A stretch of DNA of 64,000 nt, from NCBI GenBank assembly GCA_019415645.1, contig DXYV01000007.1, positions 36,145 through 100,144 on the forward strand. Reading direction: 5' to 3'. Below, in pieces: positions 23,814-32,148 of this stretch. The notes beneath the pieces were generated by a model. That model ran no database searches and was not told where the DNA came from. It saw only the letters and a program-made list of their open reading frames with translations. The position numbers were made by a program, and so were the translations under genes. This DNA is from Clostridiales bacterium (GTDB lineage Bacteria; Bacillota; Clostridia; Oscillospirales; Oscillospiraceae). Numbering within the stretch: position 1 is the stretch's first letter; each line of letters opens with the position of its first letter.

Positions 23814-25435
23814 GACGCACCCTTCTTGCCTTTTCTGCTTGGATAGTCAGGGACGATGTGAGTCCCGTCTTTCCGGTAATGTATCTTGAAAGTCGTAGTA
23901 TAGGCCTCGTCGCCAGTGAGATCATTTACCACAATGCCAACCCGGTCAGGGCAGGTAGTGATCCATTCCTGCTTCAGCCAGGTCCCATCCTTCCGACGGG
24001 CCAGGATCCCGGTGCCTCGGTATCGGTCCACCAGGGCCTGAGCTTCCTCCAGCGTTATGGTCAGTCGGCTTGGCCCATATCTGCCGGCGGCAGCCAGCTT
24101 TTCAGCATACTGCTCATACTCAAGAGTCCCATAAACATGCTTGCGGAACTGGCCGGGAACAATATCAGTGACAGTGTCCTCTGACTGGATCTGCCGGCGG
24201 ATAGGTTGATCCCGGAGCCAGGCGTCCAGGTTGCCGGCCACACTACCCGTATCATACATCTCATTGGCGAGATTTTCAATACGCTTTGTGCCGTCTTCAG
24301 CCTGTTTCCATTCCTTCCAGTTGAAGCCAGACGCCTCCAGACGCTCATCCTCGGTCCTGAGCCCTACGCCCTTTGAAAAGCGATCATATTCCTGGCGGAG
24401 TCGAAGCAGGCGAGCGCGTTCGATGTCCGCGTCCTCCGGAGCGGCTAAAAGGACCTTGCGCTTCTGGCGCCGGATGGCCCTCTCGATTTTTCGCTGATGC
24501 TGTGTCGCTTCGTAGCCGGTGTAGTGCTGGCCATCGAAGTCTACGCCTTTCTCATTCTCTTGACGCAGCCTTTCCAATTCAGCATTGGTGTACTGGGGCT
24601 GGTCTACGCCCAGCACGATAGGGAAAGCGATGTGCCCGCAGTTCAGGGTGCTGATCCGGCGCCGGAGGCTGTTATTCAAGGCTTGATACTCGGCGTCAGA
24701 ATATTGCTTTCCTTGGAACGGCTCATGGTCGGGGGCACTGTTGGCGTGTGCGGAGATCTCCCACCCTGTGCATCCAAGCGACACATAGTTCTCGCTCTGG
24801 ATCTGTTCTACCATCAAGCCCAAGCCGCCCATAATGTTTCTGCGCACTGCGGCCTCGATGGTAGTATGCACGCCGCTTTCATACGCTACGCTGACGCCGT
24901 GCCGGGCGATCCCGGCGCAGGCCTGGCGGATCGCGGTGTTGTAGTCCAATGCCCCAGAAAACACCTGCTGAAAGGCAAAGTCAGTACAGGCTTGATATGC
25001 CTGCGGCAAGGCCTGATACTGGCCATACGGGTCCATCATCTGGATAGCACGGGTTTGGGTGATATTTTTCAATTCCTGGTCTGCAAGTTCGACGGCGGCT
25101 TCGATAATCTGCTGTATGGGAAGATTATCCTCAAAGGGCACTTGATGTCCGCGCCGCTTGGCAAGCGTCAAGTCGTATCCATATTTTCCCGCGGTCCGAA
25201 GAAGTTTTCGGGCATTCTGCCTGGACACGCCCAGGAGTTCAGCCAGTTCCTTTTCAAGATCTCGACGCCCTTTACCAAGCCATTCTGCACGCCAAGCGTC
25301 ATAAGCCGCTGTGCTGGTCAAATTTCCGGCATCCTGGATCCTACGAGCGATGTCCCGAAGCAGGAAGTCATGGATAGGATCCATCAGCCGGCCGGCGGCG
25401 ATCCGGAAGCCCTCAATCTGCTCCGGCGTCAGCAT
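23810..25435 (-). CDS. MuF-type minor capsid protein with C-terminal toxin-50-like nuclease domain
   Basis: 541 residues. About 1-330 is a phage minor capsid protein 2/MuF-like part (LTPEQIEGFRIAAGRLMDP ... AHANSAPDHEPFQGKQYSD with the conserved H-x-G-like metal-site region), which sits at the portal and can be ejected with DNA. The last 115 residues or so (from QFRKHVYGTLEYEQYAEK) contain YGPSRLTITLEEAQALVDRY, GTGILARRKDGTW, VGIVVNDLTGDE and FKIHYRKDGTHIVPDYPS. This is the pattern of the polymorphic toxin type 50 (BECR-fold nuclease) domain. The start overlaps the portal stop (TAATG). A toxin injected with phage DNA is known for MuF fusions; activity here is inference. Confidence 0.85.
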   Translation of the reverse strand: MLTPEQIEGFRIAAGRLMDPIHDFLLRDIARRIQDAGNLTSTAAYDAWRAEWLGKGRRDLEKELAELLGVSRQNARKLLRTAGKYGYDLTLAKRRGHQVPFEDNLPIQQIIEAAVELADQELKNITQTRAIQMMDPYGQYQALPQAYQACTDFAFQQVFSGALDYNTAIRQACAGIARHGVSVAYESGVHTTIEAAVRRNIMGGLGLMVEQIQSENYVSLGCTGWEISAHANSAPDHEPFQGKQYSDAEYQALNNSLRRRISTLNCGHIAFPIVLGVDQPQYTNAELERLRQENEKGVDFDGQHYTGYEATQHQRKIERAIRRQKRKVLLAAPEDADIERARLLRLRQEYDRFSKGVGLRTEDERLEASGFNWKEWKQAEDGTKRIENLANEMYDTGSVAGNLDAWLRDQPIRRQIQSEDTVTDIVPGQFRKHVYGTLEYEQYAEKLAAAGRYGPSRLTITLEEAQALVDRYRGTGILARRKDGTWLKQEWITTCPDRVGIVVNDLTGDEAYTTTFKIHYRKDGTHIVPDYPSRKGKKGAS

Positions 25436-26823
25436 TACAGGCCGCCTTCCGCCGTCAGCTGATCTACATCAGGCATATACTTGTTCCGCACCTTCTCAAG
25501 ATCAGCGGGGGTTTCTGTTGGCATATCAAAATACCACCCGACCGCGATTTCCGGTTTAAGCCAGCCACGGGTCGCCATATCCTTGTAGTCGAGCCAAGTC
25601 TGGTCTTCGTCATAGAGAACGCCGTTCCCCCAGCTGATCGCCACATCGCGCTCCGGATCGATCTGAGGGCCGGAATAGACCTTGTAGATCCGCCCAAGGA
25701 TACCACACACCCGGACGGCCTCTCGAACGGCGCTTTCCCACATCTGCTGGAAGTCGATGATCGTCAGGTTATAGTCGCCGGCGCTGGAAGTCACTTCCGT
25801 GGCGGTGCGCTCGGCCGCCTCCACTTCAGAGAGCAATCCGCGCTTCAGCCCGATCAGACTTTCCACATTCCGAAGATACTCAGTCTTTCTGGCCAGGAAG
25901 GACTGCTCGCGCAGCGTGGGTGAAAAAATGGTGATCCCCACAGCATCGGGGTCGTCTTCGAGCCCAGTGAACAGGTCGTCCTTCAGCTGCTTGCGGCCGT
26001 CAGGACCGGTCTTCAGCATATCAGCTGACGCGATGATCCGGGATCTTGCGTTCTCGAACTCCTGGTTGATCTGGGCCTCGTTTCGGTTGATATTATGGAT
26101 CAGGCCTGCCGCCGGCGCATACACGCTGACAGGGTCTGGACTTCCGTCTACCGTATTCTCCTGCGGAGTGCGGAGCGGGATCAGGCCCAAAGATCCAATT
26201 GCCTCCGGATATGTCAGTTCAGGGACCAGAGAGGCATACTTCTCCAAGCTGGAAAGTGGGACTGGATACCCAAGTACCTGCTCTGTCTCCGAGCGATAAA
26301 GCCGGCTCTCAATGGTCAAGCGGCCTTTGACTACCCGGCGGCGCTCCAGCAAAGTGTAGTAGGCCCGGCCTTCAATGGTGCGCTCAGCCGTCCCCACATC
26401 GGTCACTATGTCCTGCTCGTCCCGGCCCAGAGTCGCATAGTTGCCGCGGGAGATCACGGAAAAGGACAAGCCGCTCTCCCCGAAGATCGGCTTGAGGAAG
26501 CACTGCCCACCTATAAGGGCCTGCTGCATCGCCTTTCCCTTCACCTTGTCCAGCGCGGCAAGTATAGCGGCGACATACTCCGCGCCGCTCTTTGCCGGGA
26601 CCGCATTATACTCAGAGAAGGTCGTTTTGGTCAGCTTCGACACAATGGCCACTGGGATCCGCTGGCAAGGATCTTCCTCTTTGGTCGGGGCAGTCTGATA
26701 GTACAGCAAAGCCCAATCCTTGATGGCCTCCCGCATCGCCGGCGTCGTAATGTCTTTAACGCCGAATGCCTGTTCGAAATTATATACTTTCCCGCTCTCA
26801 AACAGGGCGGAGATAATGCTCAC
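25435..26823 (-). CDS. Phage portal protein, SPP1-type
   Basis: 462 residues with YYQTAPTKEEDPCQRIPVAIVSKLT, FENARSRIIASADMLK and an acidic C-terminal half, following the terminase genes. GTG start with AAGGAGG upstream. It forms the dodecameric DNA channel at one capsid vertex and docks the terminase. Confidence 0.88.
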   Translation of the reverse strand: MSIISALFESGKVYNFEQAFGVKDITTPAMREAIKDWALLYYQTAPTKEEDPCQRIPVAIVSKLTKTTFSEYNAVPAKSGAEYVAAILAALDKVKGKAMQQALIGGQCFLKPIFGESGLSFSVISRGNYATLGRDEQDIVTDVGTAERTIEGRAYYTLLERRRVVKGRLTIESRLYRSETEQVLGYPVPLSSLEKYASLVPELTYPEAIGSLGLIPLRTPQENTVDGSPDPVSVYAPAAGLIHNINRNEAQINQEFENARSRIIASADMLKTGPDGRKQLKDDLFTGLEDDPDAVGITIFSPTLREQSFLARKTEYLRNVESLIGLKRGLLSEVEAAERTATEVTSSAGDYNLTIIDFQQMWESAVREAVRVCGILGRIYKVYSGPQIDPERDVAISWGNGVLYDEDQTWLDYKDMATRGWLKPEIAVGWYFDMPTETPADLEKVRNKYMPDVDQLTAEGGL

Positions 26824-27029
26824 GATTTAGATACCTCCTTGCAGTTGATCACGATGCGCGGCGGCCGGCGTGTAGCATCCTGAAGGCCGTCGATGTAGGC
26901 CCTGAGGCGCTCGATCTCGCGCCGCTGTTCCTGGACCTTAGCACTGAGTTTTGCGTTGGCTTCCAGGAGGTCCTCTCGGCACCAAGCGGGGAGAAAGCGA
27001 TCATACAGCCACCGTTTGAATTTCGACAT
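26820..27029 (-). CDS. Small coiled-coil phage protein between terminase and portal
   Basis: 69 residues. The basic N-terminus MSKFKRWLYDRFLPAWCRED is followed by a heptad region LLEANAKLSAKVQEQRREIERLRAYI. It has AAGGAGAGG upstream and overlaps the portal start by 4 bases. Unknown function. Confidence 0.65.
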   Translation of the reverse strand: MSKFKRWLYDRFLPAWCREDLLEANAKLSAKVQEQRREIERLRAYIDGLQDATRRPPRIVINCKEVSKS

Positions 27030-27030
27030 A

Positions 27031-28296
27031 TTACTGCCCTCTCCTTTTCCAAATCCTGTTGGTGCCGTAGCGCACGGCGTCAATGTGATGGTTCGCGGCG
27101 TCTGGGTAGCCAGCTATGACTTCCCCGGTTTTGTCATCCCGCTCGTACTCGTATTCCGAGAACTCACGCGCCGTGTCTGGGCACCTGTCTGGATCTATGA
27201 CGATCGCCCGCAGAGACTGGAGCCACTTCATAGAGTAGTTCACACTTCCGGGGCCCTTATCGGCTCCGCGGCAGGACAAGCCATAGCTTTTATAATCGCT
27301 GACAGACTTTTCTTCAGCACTGTCCGCGATGATCCGCTCCCCCTCAGGGATCCTGCTTTGGATCAATTTCGCCGTCTCAGCATTGCTGGTGCGCAGCCGC
27401 GTTAGTTCATCAAACAGATAGAGCGTCTTCCGTCCGGAATCATAGTGCATACGGTTCCAGGCCCAGGGATCCGGATACCAGCCCCAATCCACGCCATTGG
27501 TGACCCGGTCGAACTGTTTGATCTCGTCATCCTTGATCGCCCGAAGCACCAGGTTTTCAAACACTTGCGTGCCGCTCCCCACGACCTCGCCGCCGTACTC
27601 ATGGCGGTATCCGGTAGGGTTTGTCTCCTTCAAGTGCTCGGCATCAGCCAGGAAGCGCGGGCCCAGCCAATCGGCCGGGGTGGTCAGGTAGGTGCTGTGG
27701 TGGACCATCTTTCCCGGCTTTTTCTCTAAGACATACCGATTTGCCCAGTTGCGGGCCATCGCCGGCGGGTTGAAGGATTTGAAGCACATGGAATAGGCGC
27801 CGCCGCGGAAGAGCGACTGCTCGACATTCCGGATCTGCTCCGGGCCATCAAACTGGTCCAACTCTTCGAACCAGGCGAGCCCGATATAACCGAAAGGGAG
27901 TTTTATAGATTTCAACTTCCCCGGATCGTCCATGCCAAAGAACAGGATCTTCTGCCCGGTCTCTATGTAGGTGCATTCCATGGGGCTGACTGTGCAGCGG
28001 AACCGCTTGGTCAACCCAAGCACTGAAATTGCCCAGCACACCTGCGCATACACGGATGTCCGGAGTGTGTTGGCGATCTTGCGCATCACGACGGCGTGAC
28101 ATTCGGGATGCTTGAGCAGTTCGAGGACCAGTTCAATGGAAAGGTAACTGGATTTCGCCGAGCCGCGGCCGCCTTTCTCAATGAGTTCGTTGATCTCCCC
28201 AGCTTTTACAGCTTTATGAGAGTCAACGAATGCGGGGGAGACCAGTTCAGAGAGTCTATAGGTCGTCAATGATTTGCACACCCCCGCCGTCTTCAC
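27031..28296 (-). CDS. terL: Terminase large subunit (PBSX-type)
   Basis: 421 residues. The ATPase Walker A is KGGRGSAKSS (41-50), Walker B is in LAWFEELDQF, and C-terminal nuclease acidic residues occur near GVDWGWYPDPWAW, RIIADSAEEKS and DAANHHIDAVRYGT. It pumps DNA into the head and cuts it. The GTG at 28296 overlaps the small-subunit gene by 41 bases. A TTG at 28269 behind a GGGGGTG sequence is an alternative start. Confidence 0.9.
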   Translation of the reverse strand: MKTAGVCKSLTTYRLSELVSPAFVDSHKAVKAGEINELIEKGGRGSAKSSYLSIELVLELLKHPECHAVVMRKIANTLRTSVYAQVCWAISVLGLTKRFRCTVSPMECTYIETGQKILFFGMDDPGKLKSIKLPFGYIGLAWFEELDQFDGPEQIRNVEQSLFRGGAYSMCFKSFNPPAMARNWANRYVLEKKPGKMVHHSTYLTTPADWLGPRFLADAEHLKETNPTGYRHEYGGEVVGSGTQVFENLVLRAIKDDEIKQFDRVTNGVDWGWYPDPWAWNRMHYDSGRKTLYLFDELTRLRTSNAETAKLIQSRIPEGERIIADSAEEKSVSDYKSYGLSCRGADKGPGSVNYSMKWLQSLRAIVIDPDRCPDTAREFSEYEYERDDKTGEVIAGYPDAANHHIDAVRYGTNRIWKRRGQ

Positions 28297-28606
28297 TGGG
28301 AGTGTCCCCCAGAAGATCCACTATGACCTTGGCGGCGCGGGCATCGCCTTTTGTGGCCGCCTCTACCAGCCCAATGATCATGGCCATCTGATTATCCACA
28401 TCTTCGGGATCCACATGCCGGCGGGCGATTTTATTCCAGCGCCGCCGGTCAGCTACTGGCAGTGACAGATAAAGATCGGCCGCCTCCTTCAGACTGCGCT
28501 TTCGCCTGCGTGCCACACCAGATGCCCGACCACCTGCGGCCGCGATCTCCCGAAGCTCTTCCGGGGTTCGCTCGGAGTTTGGTATAAGATTCTGTGCATT
28601 CGGCAT
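28256..28606 (-). CDS. terS: Terminase small subunit
   Basis: 116 residues. The N-terminus is GGRASGVARRRKRSLKEAADLYLSLP, typical of Clostridia phage small terminases, followed by ATKGDARAAKVIVDLLGDTP. The ATG at 28606 is favoured. It recognises the packaging start and hands DNA to the large subunit. Confidence 0.8.
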   Translation of the reverse strand: MPNAQNLIPNSERTPEELREIAAAGGRASGVARRRKRSLKEAADLYLSLPVADRRRWNKIARRHVDPEDVDNQMAMIIGLVEAATKGDARAAKVIVDLLGDTPSEDGGGVQIIDDL

Positions 28607-28718
28607 ATCACCACCACTCAATGTTCAAAAATACGCAAGCCCGATACTCATACCGCCTCGGAGCCGGGCGGCAAGAAAGGAGGTGTCCACTACGACTATA
28701 CCACAGTTTTTCACCGCC

Positions 28719-28739
28719 GTGCCCACCGTGGGTGGGCAC
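28719..28739. other. Inverted repeat right after the XRE regulator gene
   Basis: A 9-bp perfect stem, gtgcccacc with ggtgggcac, loop gtg, directly before the stop codon of the leftward XRE gene. It may be an operator or a weak terminator. Further left, an extended -10 TGGTATAGT (leftward, near 28697-28706) could start late transcription of the terminase operon. Confidence 0.4.
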
Positions 28740-28740
28740 T

Positions 28741-28962
28741 CTAAAAATATTTTTTTCGGCCGAGGAGATAGTCTGTTGTGACGCCAAAGAAATCGGCCAG
28801 AATGATAAGGACCTCAACGGATGGGATTTTTTCTCCCCGCTCATACATGCTGATCATGTTCTTGCTGAGCCCGCACAATTCAGCAAGTGCGCGCCGGCTC
28901 AGTTGCTTCCTCTCCCGCAGGAAACGGAGCCGCTGGGGAAAATCATCACTCTGCGCCATCAT
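28741..28962 (-). CDS. XRE-family helix-turn-helix regulator
   Basis: 73 residues forming one HTH domain: LRFLRERKQLSRRALAELCGLS followed by MISMYERGEKIPS and a C-terminal TDYLLGRKK tail. GGGAGGGGG precedes the start. Placed between the tandem sigma-4 gene and the terminase block, it probably adjusts the early-to-late switch. Confidence 0.85.
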   Translation of the reverse strand: MMAQSDDFPQRLRFLRERKQLSRRALAELCGLSKNMISMYERGEKIPSVEVLIILADFFGVTTDYLLGRKKYF

Positions 28963-28977
28963 TCCGTCCCCCTCCCA

Positions 28978-30033
28978 TTAAAGCTTTCTTGGTTTCGTCA
29001 CCGTCCGAAATACTTTCACAAGCCAGCGAACGATCGGATTTGACCAGCCACGCCCATTATTGACGCAGTCGGACATCAGATTCCGATATCGGTCCCGCAG
29101 GGCCTGAAGTAGTCGACCTGGACCGTACCCCTCGATATTGGCATGAATCTGGATTTCAGGATGACGAATTGAAATCAGATTTTTTCCGCCAGGAGGCCTC
29201 CCGCGGTTCAGGTATCCCGCAGACGGAGTTCGCCTCAGACGCTTTTGGACTTCTGGCGGCAGTTCCTCTCCGCGTTCACAAAGGCCCCGGTAAATGGCAA
29301 AGACCAGGTTATCCAATTCCTCCGCATTGTCCAGTATGTCAATCTGCCCGCCCAGCGCATCGCGGATGCGGGCCACTGCCCGCTGGATCGTCCGCAAGAT
29401 CGTGGAATGATCCACCTGAAGGAGTTTCCCGACATCCCGGATTGATAGCCGTTCAGAATAGTACAGGTAAAAGCAGACGGCCTGGTGTACCGTCAATGTA
29501 GACATCAGCAGTTTGGAAACTTCGGGGTCGGACATATCCAGACGATTATCATCTCGTAACTGCTCCACGGCCAAACGGGTTTCTGTGATCCGTTTCACAT
29601 TTGCCTTTGCCCGTTTCAATGTTCTGGAGACCGTTGTTTTATCGACTCCGAGCTTCTCGGCGATTTCCGTTCCACGAAGGCCATCACTCCATAGGAGCAG
29701 GATCTCTCGCTGTCTGCTGGAGATAGAGTCCATCCCCCCGCGAAGGATCCGCCGCATCTGCGTTTTAGCTACATCCGTGTCCTCTTCAGAATCCTGCTGC
29801 AGCCAGTCAAGGAATTGCTGCCGGTCTTGGATATAGGCTGAATGTGTGACTCTGTTGGACCCCACACGGCACGAGGGCGTAAGCGCCCGCAACTTCGCGC
29901 TGACATCCAGCAGTTCCTCGTTGATCATGAACAGGTTGAAATTATCGCCTTGACCTTTTTCCTGGAGATCTAATTCATATTTCTTTCGTGCCAGTAGTTC
30001 TATCTTCCTGGCCCGCAGTTCTTCAATGGTCAT
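28978..30033 (-). CDS. Phage transcription regulator with two sigma-70 region 4-like domains
   Basis: 351 residues. Two separate sigma region-4-type HTH units are visible: SISSRQREILLLWSDGLRG ... LGVDKTTVSRTLKRAKANV (about 103-150) and LTVHQAVCFYLYYSERLSI ... LQVDHSTILRTIQRAVARIR (about 180-230). No region 2 is present, so it is not a full sigma factor. The basic C-terminus may bind DNA or polymerase. It sits upstream of the terminase genes, where late-gene activators are usual. Confidence 0.75.
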   Translation of the reverse strand: MTIEELRARKIELLARKKYELDLQEKGQGDNFNLFMINEELLDVSAKLRALTPSCRVGSNRVTHSAYIQDRQQFLDWLQQDSEEDTDVAKTQMRRILRGGMDSISSRQREILLLWSDGLRGTEIAEKLGVDKTTVSRTLKRAKANVKRITETRLAVEQLRDDNRLDMSDPEVSKLLMSTLTVHQAVCFYLYYSERLSIRDVGKLLQVDHSTILRTIQRAVARIRDALGGQIDILDNAEELDNLVFAIYRGLCERGEELPPEVQKRLRRTPSAGYLNRGRPPGGKNLISIRHPEIQIHANIEGYGPGRLLQALRDRYRNLMSDCVNNGRGWSNPIVRWLVKVFRTVTKPRKL

Positions 30034-30265
30034 CCCGCGTTCTCCGAGGTTTCAGCCCCAGCAATGTAATTCCATGCGCTGTCCGAGGGCCTTCATAGTA
30101 CCCGGACAAGAGGTGGCCAACCTCGCGCGTTTCTCGAAGTGCGCGGTTGAGCTGGTTCATTTCGGCGCGGGACAGATCCCCTGCCGCTTTATGGCGCTCG
30201 ATGGACATGGCCAGCTTAGCCGCGGCGATTTTATACTCCTGGGCCATTTCCTTCAGATCACTCAT
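30023..30265 (-). CDS. Small helical phage protein, unknown function
   Basis: 80 residues, helical and charged, with MAQEYKIAAAKLAMSIERHK and LLSGYYEGP. It overlaps the SNF2 helicase gene stop (ATGA) and the next gene, so it is translated in the replication operon. No family recognised. Confidence 0.65.
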   Translation of the reverse strand: MSDLKEMAQEYKIAAAKLAMSIERHKAAGDLSRAEMNQLNRALRETREVGHLLSGYYEGPRTAHGITLLGLKPRRTRDDH

Positions 30266-31644
30266 GCCGCCCTCCTTGCCTTCTCGATTCTTGCCTTCAG
30301 TGCCTGCATAAGTGCTTCCTGGCCATCCCCCTTTGATTGCAAGGAAGCCAAAACATCTTCATCCACACCGCCCTGAACGATCAGCAGATGGGAAATGACC
30401 GGATGGCTCTGTCCCTGCCGGTGCAGTCGCTTATTCGCCTGCTGGAAGATCTCCAAGGCCCAGTTCGGAAGGGTGTACCAGATACTGTGATGTCCGCCGG
30501 CCTGGAGGTTTAGGCCATATCCGCAACTGACGGGATGCGCCAACAGCACATCAACCTCTCCGGCGTTCCAGGCCTGTTCATCGTCAGGGCCCTCGTAAGT
30601 CCGGACGCGGAGGCCGCGGCCGGCCAGAGCCTGGATGATCCGCTCCCGCTCATGCTTGTACCAGAAGAAGACCAGCGCGTGCTCACCATTCAACTGCTCG
30701 ATCAGTTCCAAGAAGGCATCGATCTTGCAGGTATGGACCTCGGCGACACCTCCATCATTTGCATAAACCGCGCCGCCGCACAATTGAAGCAGCTTCCCAT
30801 TCAGTGTTGCGGCAGTTCCGGCGGTGACGGTCTCGGTATCCACCTGAAGCAACATCTCGCGCTCCAGCTTCTGATAAGATTTTTTGGCTGCGGCATCCAG
30901 TGCTACAGGCACGATGTCCTCTATGTAATCAGGCAAGGTCAAGTAGTCCTCTGCCTTCATGCTGATGCATATGTCTGAGATCGCATCCCGGATCCTCTGA
31001 TCGGCACCCGGCAGGAGTGAATAGGTCCGATACTGCTGGCCAGGATGGGCGCGATCCTGAGACATAAAATTCTCCCGGAAGGAAGTCAATGTGCGCCCCA
31101 GCCTGGCTCCGCCGTCCAGCAGATAGATCTGCGCATAAAGATCCTCCATCCCATTCGGCGATGGTGTGCCGGTCAATTCCACCATCCTTGTGATCCGTTG
31201 CCGGACGCGCTTCAGGGCCAGGAACCGCTTTGCTCTGGAATTTTTAAAGCTGGTGCTCTCATCCAAGACCACCATGTCGAAGGGCCAGTTGTTTCGGCAG
31301 TAGTCGGCCAGCCACGGAAGGTTTTCACGATTGATCACCCAGATATCACCGGGGGTAAACAGTGCATTGACCCGTTGCTTTTCTGTTCCGAGGATCGGGA
31401 TGACCTTCAGCTCCCTCAGATGATCCCACTTTGCCGCTTCCGATGCCCAAGTAGCCTCTGCCACTTTTTTCGGCGCCACCACCAATGGCCGGGAGACTGA
31501 CCAGCGATTAAACTTCAGTTCCTTGATCGCCGTCAAGGTGATCACGGTCTTGCCCAGACCAGGCTCCAGGAACAGCGCCACAAATGGATCAGACACGACC
31601 CTGCCGATTGCATAGGCCTGGTAGGGGTGCGGTTCAAACTTCAT
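30262..31644 (-). CDS. SNF2-family DEAD-box-like helicase of phage replication module
   Basis: 460 residues. Walker A is in LEPGLGKTVITLTA (about 26-39), motif II is VLDESTSFKN (DEST variant), motif III is ELTGTPSPNG, and the helicase C half ends in HRQGQSHPV with the arginine finger motif VI. Overlaps both neighbours by 4 bases. Typical partner of VRR-NUC and VapE genes in Firmicute phages; acts in replication or recombination. Confidence 0.9.
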   Translation of the reverse strand: MKFEPHPYQAYAIGRVVSDPFVALFLEPGLGKTVITLTAIKELKFNRWSVSRPLVVAPKKVAEATWASEAAKWDHLRELKVIPILGTEKQRVNALFTPGDIWVINRENLPWLADYCRNNWPFDMVVLDESTSFKNSRAKRFLALKRVRQRITRMVELTGTPSPNGMEDLYAQIYLLDGGARLGRTLTSFRENFMSQDRAHPGQQYRTYSLLPGADQRIRDAISDICISMKAEDYLTLPDYIEDIVPVALDAAAKKSYQKLEREMLLQVDTETVTAGTAATLNGKLLQLCGGAVYANDGGVAEVHTCKIDAFLELIEQLNGEHALVFFWYKHERERIIQALAGRGLRVRTYEGPDDEQAWNAGEVDVLLAHPVSCGYGLNLQAGGHHSIWYTLPNWALEIFQQANKRLHRQGQSHPVISHLLIVQGGVDEDVLASLQSKGDGQEALMQALKARIEKARRAA

Positions 31645-31922
31645 GCTGAAAATACCTCCTCCACGAATGCTTTAACCTGCTCCAGCCCTTTCAGTACACG
31701 GACATCTGCGCCGCGCTTTCGCATCTCTTCAAGCTGCCATTGCTGGATGGCCGCCAGCCGCCCAATCTCAGTCTTCAGTTCTACATACACCGTGCGGCCG
31801 CCGGGCGTGATGACAATGCGGTCTGGCACGCCGGGATTTCCCGGTGAAACGAATTTATAACACAGTCCGCCGCGTTCTCGTACCATCTGGACCAGGCGGG
31901 ACTCGATCTTGCTTTCTTTCAT
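31641..31922 (-). CDS. VRR-NUC domain nuclease
   Basis: 93 residues that form almost exactly one VRR-NUC domain. The catalytic pattern is GVPDRIV ... VYVELKTEIGRL followed by QQWQLEEMRKRGADVRVL. It acts as a structure-specific nuclease with the SNF2 helicase encoded next to it. GGGAGG precedes the start. Confidence 0.88.
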   Translation of the reverse strand: MKESKIESRLVQMVRERGGLCYKFVSPGNPGVPDRIVITPGGRTVYVELKTEIGRLAAIQQWQLEEMRKRGADVRVLKGLEQVKAFVEEVFSA

Positions 31923-31947
31923 TCGCTCAGCCTCCCTTGCGAATTGC

Positions 31948-31975
31948 TATATACGCGCGCACGCGCACGCGCGCG
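31948..31975. repeat. 28-bp perfect alternating pyrimidine-purine tract
   Basis: A stretch of TA steps followed by CG/CA steps (tatatacgcgcgcacg continuing to 31975) alternates without a break. Such tracts can adopt Z-DNA under negative supercoiling. It lies in the leader of the VRR-NUC gene. Confidence 0.6.
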
Positions 31976-32148
31976 AGCCACATGACGCATTTAGGCGGGA
32001 TAGGTGGTATATTTACTCTCTACTTCTCTATTTTTTAATTTAATAGAAAAAAGATGTTACCTTGTTACCTTCTTTGCGCCCCAAGGGTTTCAGGGGTAAA
32101 CTTATAAAAGTAACACACTGTTTCGTAGTAACGGGAAATTCGTTACAT

